This document shows positions 63,501-64,000 of a DNA stretch of 64,000 nucleotides, in pieces. How positions within the stretch are numbered: the first letter of the stretch is position 1; each line of letters starts with the position of its first letter. The notes beneath the pieces were generated by a model that saw nothing but the letters and a program-made list of their open reading frames with translations, was not told the DNA's origin and did no database searches. Made by a program: the position numbers and the translations under genes. Source of the stretch: Terrabacter sp. Root85 (GTDB lineage: Bacteria > Actinomycetota > Actinomycetes > Actinomycetales > Dermatophilaceae); NCBI RefSeq assembly GCF_001429185.1, contig NZ_LMIW01000013.1, forward strand, positions 248,202-312,201. The letters are read 5' to 3'.

Positions 63501-63886
63501 AGACACCGGAGCTGCTCGTGCCCCAGCGCACGACCGGGCGCGCGAAGGCCTCGCTCGTCGACACCCCGGCGCTGCTGCGCGAAGCCGAACGGCTGGTCTC
63601 GGCCGAGTCCATCCTTCCCGAAGGGCAGGACGTGGCCGCGGTACGCGCCGCGGTCGAGGGCTGGCGCCGGCACTCGGTGGTCCTCGTCCATGAGTCGACC
63701 GTTCCCGCAGTCACGGCCCCGCTTGGCTGGGTCCTGTCGCAGCAGAGCATCGAGACGATGGACCGCGCCCTGGCGCAACAGGCGGTTCCGGCCCCGAAAG
63801 TGGAGTCGGTGAACCAGGCACCCGTCGTGTCGGGACGCGGACGGTTGGCCGACGCCATCGCCTTGGTAGAACCGGGGAAGGGCTGA
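60593..63886 (+). CDS. Large multi-spanning membrane protein with a patatin-like phospholipase domain
   Basis: 1097 residues from ATG 60593 (AAGGGGGT 5-6 nt upstream; GTG 60560 is an alternative). The N-terminal 550 residues contain about a dozen hydrophobic helices. Then come a TPTG/TATG repeat linker (about residues 560-580) and a C-terminal domain of some 480 residues. That domain has the three patatin elements in the right order: oxyanion loop EGGGIRAAYWT (Gly644-646), nucleophile elbow GGASGGAVG (Ser699) and catalytic Asp909 in FVDGGYVENSG. It is probably a membrane lipid hydrolase, with the catalytic domain on one face. Cys-rich inserts and its position in an accessory stretch are notable. 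No partner gene is seen. Confidence 0.72.
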   Translation: MVQVAAPVSSIRMRIRVGMVASALAVLFLMMSELNRLTGEVLDTEGRSWPATTLMGLGLPAREGWGAHFTGAFADARTTWMTIYLLLDIAFVLLYLWAARTAKRTSWKALAVAVTFMAGFDLLEDVLALVVTRCASAPSGVANVLSWVLYAATLLKTLALVAALVTVFYRAREDTAYRRRLGRWVVATYRQRFSVLAVVPLAVIGVMPGNDLLDQLPDVQRRWLLDGFGHAVAATIVVVLVAVSLLALGRLRSATVWHPPTPTATDPMRASLWLVVIVPALVLLCWVVMLVHGSATWTKIPGLLWWPLILFVGIPVLIAAASAVIRWRLDATGQPSGSDWFPRPSFGSPPAATKAVVARAGDIIATTAIVIAALGLVRSYTSIVALYLAGTPITAGWAAVGLLVGAAGAVAVWPLMRWVTDLVTVTELPESAPGVTATLRRIMSPALPTPASLPARLGVLAAGVVLLLAIGLAPDRFADHVGVIGTSALALLAACLVLGGTVVLLELKLSPEVFWFKPINTPAVPVTTIIVAALFFTSTLGDDANLHGIDGLVRTPHPATPTGTPTGTPTGTARGTATGMASGTATAKAPAAATTSAALTARWDFTTAFNHWVTATAECKHEVSSGSGSRTITVRPMFLVAAEGGGIRAAYWTAAALDLLSTSASVPASAGADAEADDITWAAGPPSQCASPLLAGGASGGAVGVTVARFAGQGPARDGVLKMAGPDALGQATAGLFVRDLLYAATGLPIFGTPAHELEPGSTNPVWRDRGALMEQSWANSSGLGVPFLPTTEQGRDAATSSRSGALVLNSTRVSDGCRMWISQIALSTNPDAECDSASAPAGHTLDLFETLRTDRSTAGGGARSRPGDLCLGPVTAATAALLASRFPFVTPSGVAGPCGDQLAQQFVDGGYVENSGIKTIVDLAPQWLALVQAHNATALQSAKPDLIVPVVIYLDNGTGTDLRAEPPQKTPELLVPQRTTGRAKASLVDTPALLREAERLVSAESILPEGQDVAAVRAAVEGWRRHSVVLVHESTVPAVTAPLGWVLSQQSIETMDRALAQQAVPAPKVESVNQAPVVSGRGRLADAIALVEPGKG

Positions 63887-64000
63887 AACGACCGTCCTCG
63901 ACGCGGCTACTTGTTTCATTGACGGCAGGACCGGTGCCTGCGCAGGCTCTGGTTTAGGTGCCCGGGCTCGTCGCTCGCAAACGCGGCTGCCCACGCCTGG
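63887..64000. other. Right end of window, no gene seen
   Basis: 114 bp after the patatin gene with no recognisable open frame or hairpin. It is cut by the window edge. Confidence 0.4.

Overview
This window is about 72% GC by rough reading. Its gene content (nrdR-nrdJ, actinobacterial lexA, a DUF1023 hydrolase beside a WXG-like small protein, proB/proA, the nadD-rsfS cluster) and its many apparently leaderless starts, with a TANNNT -10 hexamer 6-8 nt before ATG/GTG, point to a high-GC actinobacterium. Intrasporangiaceae (Janibacter/Knoellia/Tetrasphaera-like) is the most likely family, but that is an inference from gene style, not a phylogeny.

Layout. 0-6.4 kb: end of an unidentified gene, then a LytS/LytTR-type two-component system, and two sodium:solute symporters, each preceded by a small membrane partner; the second is an ActP-like acetate symporter. 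6.6-9.2 kb: divergent proB and proA. 9.2-14 kb: SAM methyltransferase and polyisoprenoid-type glycosyltransferase (tail to tail), a DUF402 protein, and a cluster of a small membrane protein, nadD, rsfS and a histidine phosphatase, followed by tRNA-Ala(GGC). 14-18.4 kb: a two-gene operon for a membrane CHAT protease carrying a CBM9-like domain and a separate metacaspase-like protein. 18.4-19.2 kb: guanidine-III riboswitch and a paired SMR exporter. 19.3-23.8 kb: mixed single genes (secreted zinc peptidase, YgjV-like/GNAT protein, 2TM protein, EamA-like transporter, FlK-like thioesterase, lysoplasmalogenase). 23.8-24.9 kb: a DUF559-like gene enclosed by 35-bp inverted repeats. 25-28.1 kb: leuS behind a leucine leader peptide and terminator. 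28.1-35.3 kb: degV, plsY, a decayed PQQ-type beta-propeller gene, a TPR protein, purU, comEA, comEC.

35.3-44.5 kb: cupin, DUF1295 and cyclopropane-synthase genes, ggt and an AhpD-like gene, a LysR regulator divergent from a sirtuin, a phosphotransferase and a membrane protein. 44.6-46 kb: lexA divergent from a LysM gene across three SOS boxes. 46.3-49 kb: WXG-like / DUF1023 / membrane-protein operon. 49-52.8 kb: GAF histidine kinase, ArsR-like regulator with MFS exporter, and a cyclic-nucleotide-binding protein. 52.9-56.8 kb: nrdR-nrdJ under two tandem pairs of candidate NrdR boxes. 56.8-64 kb: a poorer, accessory-looking stretch with frame-broken HNH, secreted-protein and NUDIX genes, a lipoprotein, and a large multi-spanning membrane protein carrying all patatin catalytic motifs.

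The points that stand out are the CHAT/metacaspase operon, the inverted-repeat-bounded DUF559 cassette, the leuS attenuator, the membrane patatin, and a 7-mer (GGCATAC/GTATGCC) that recurs about 27 times.
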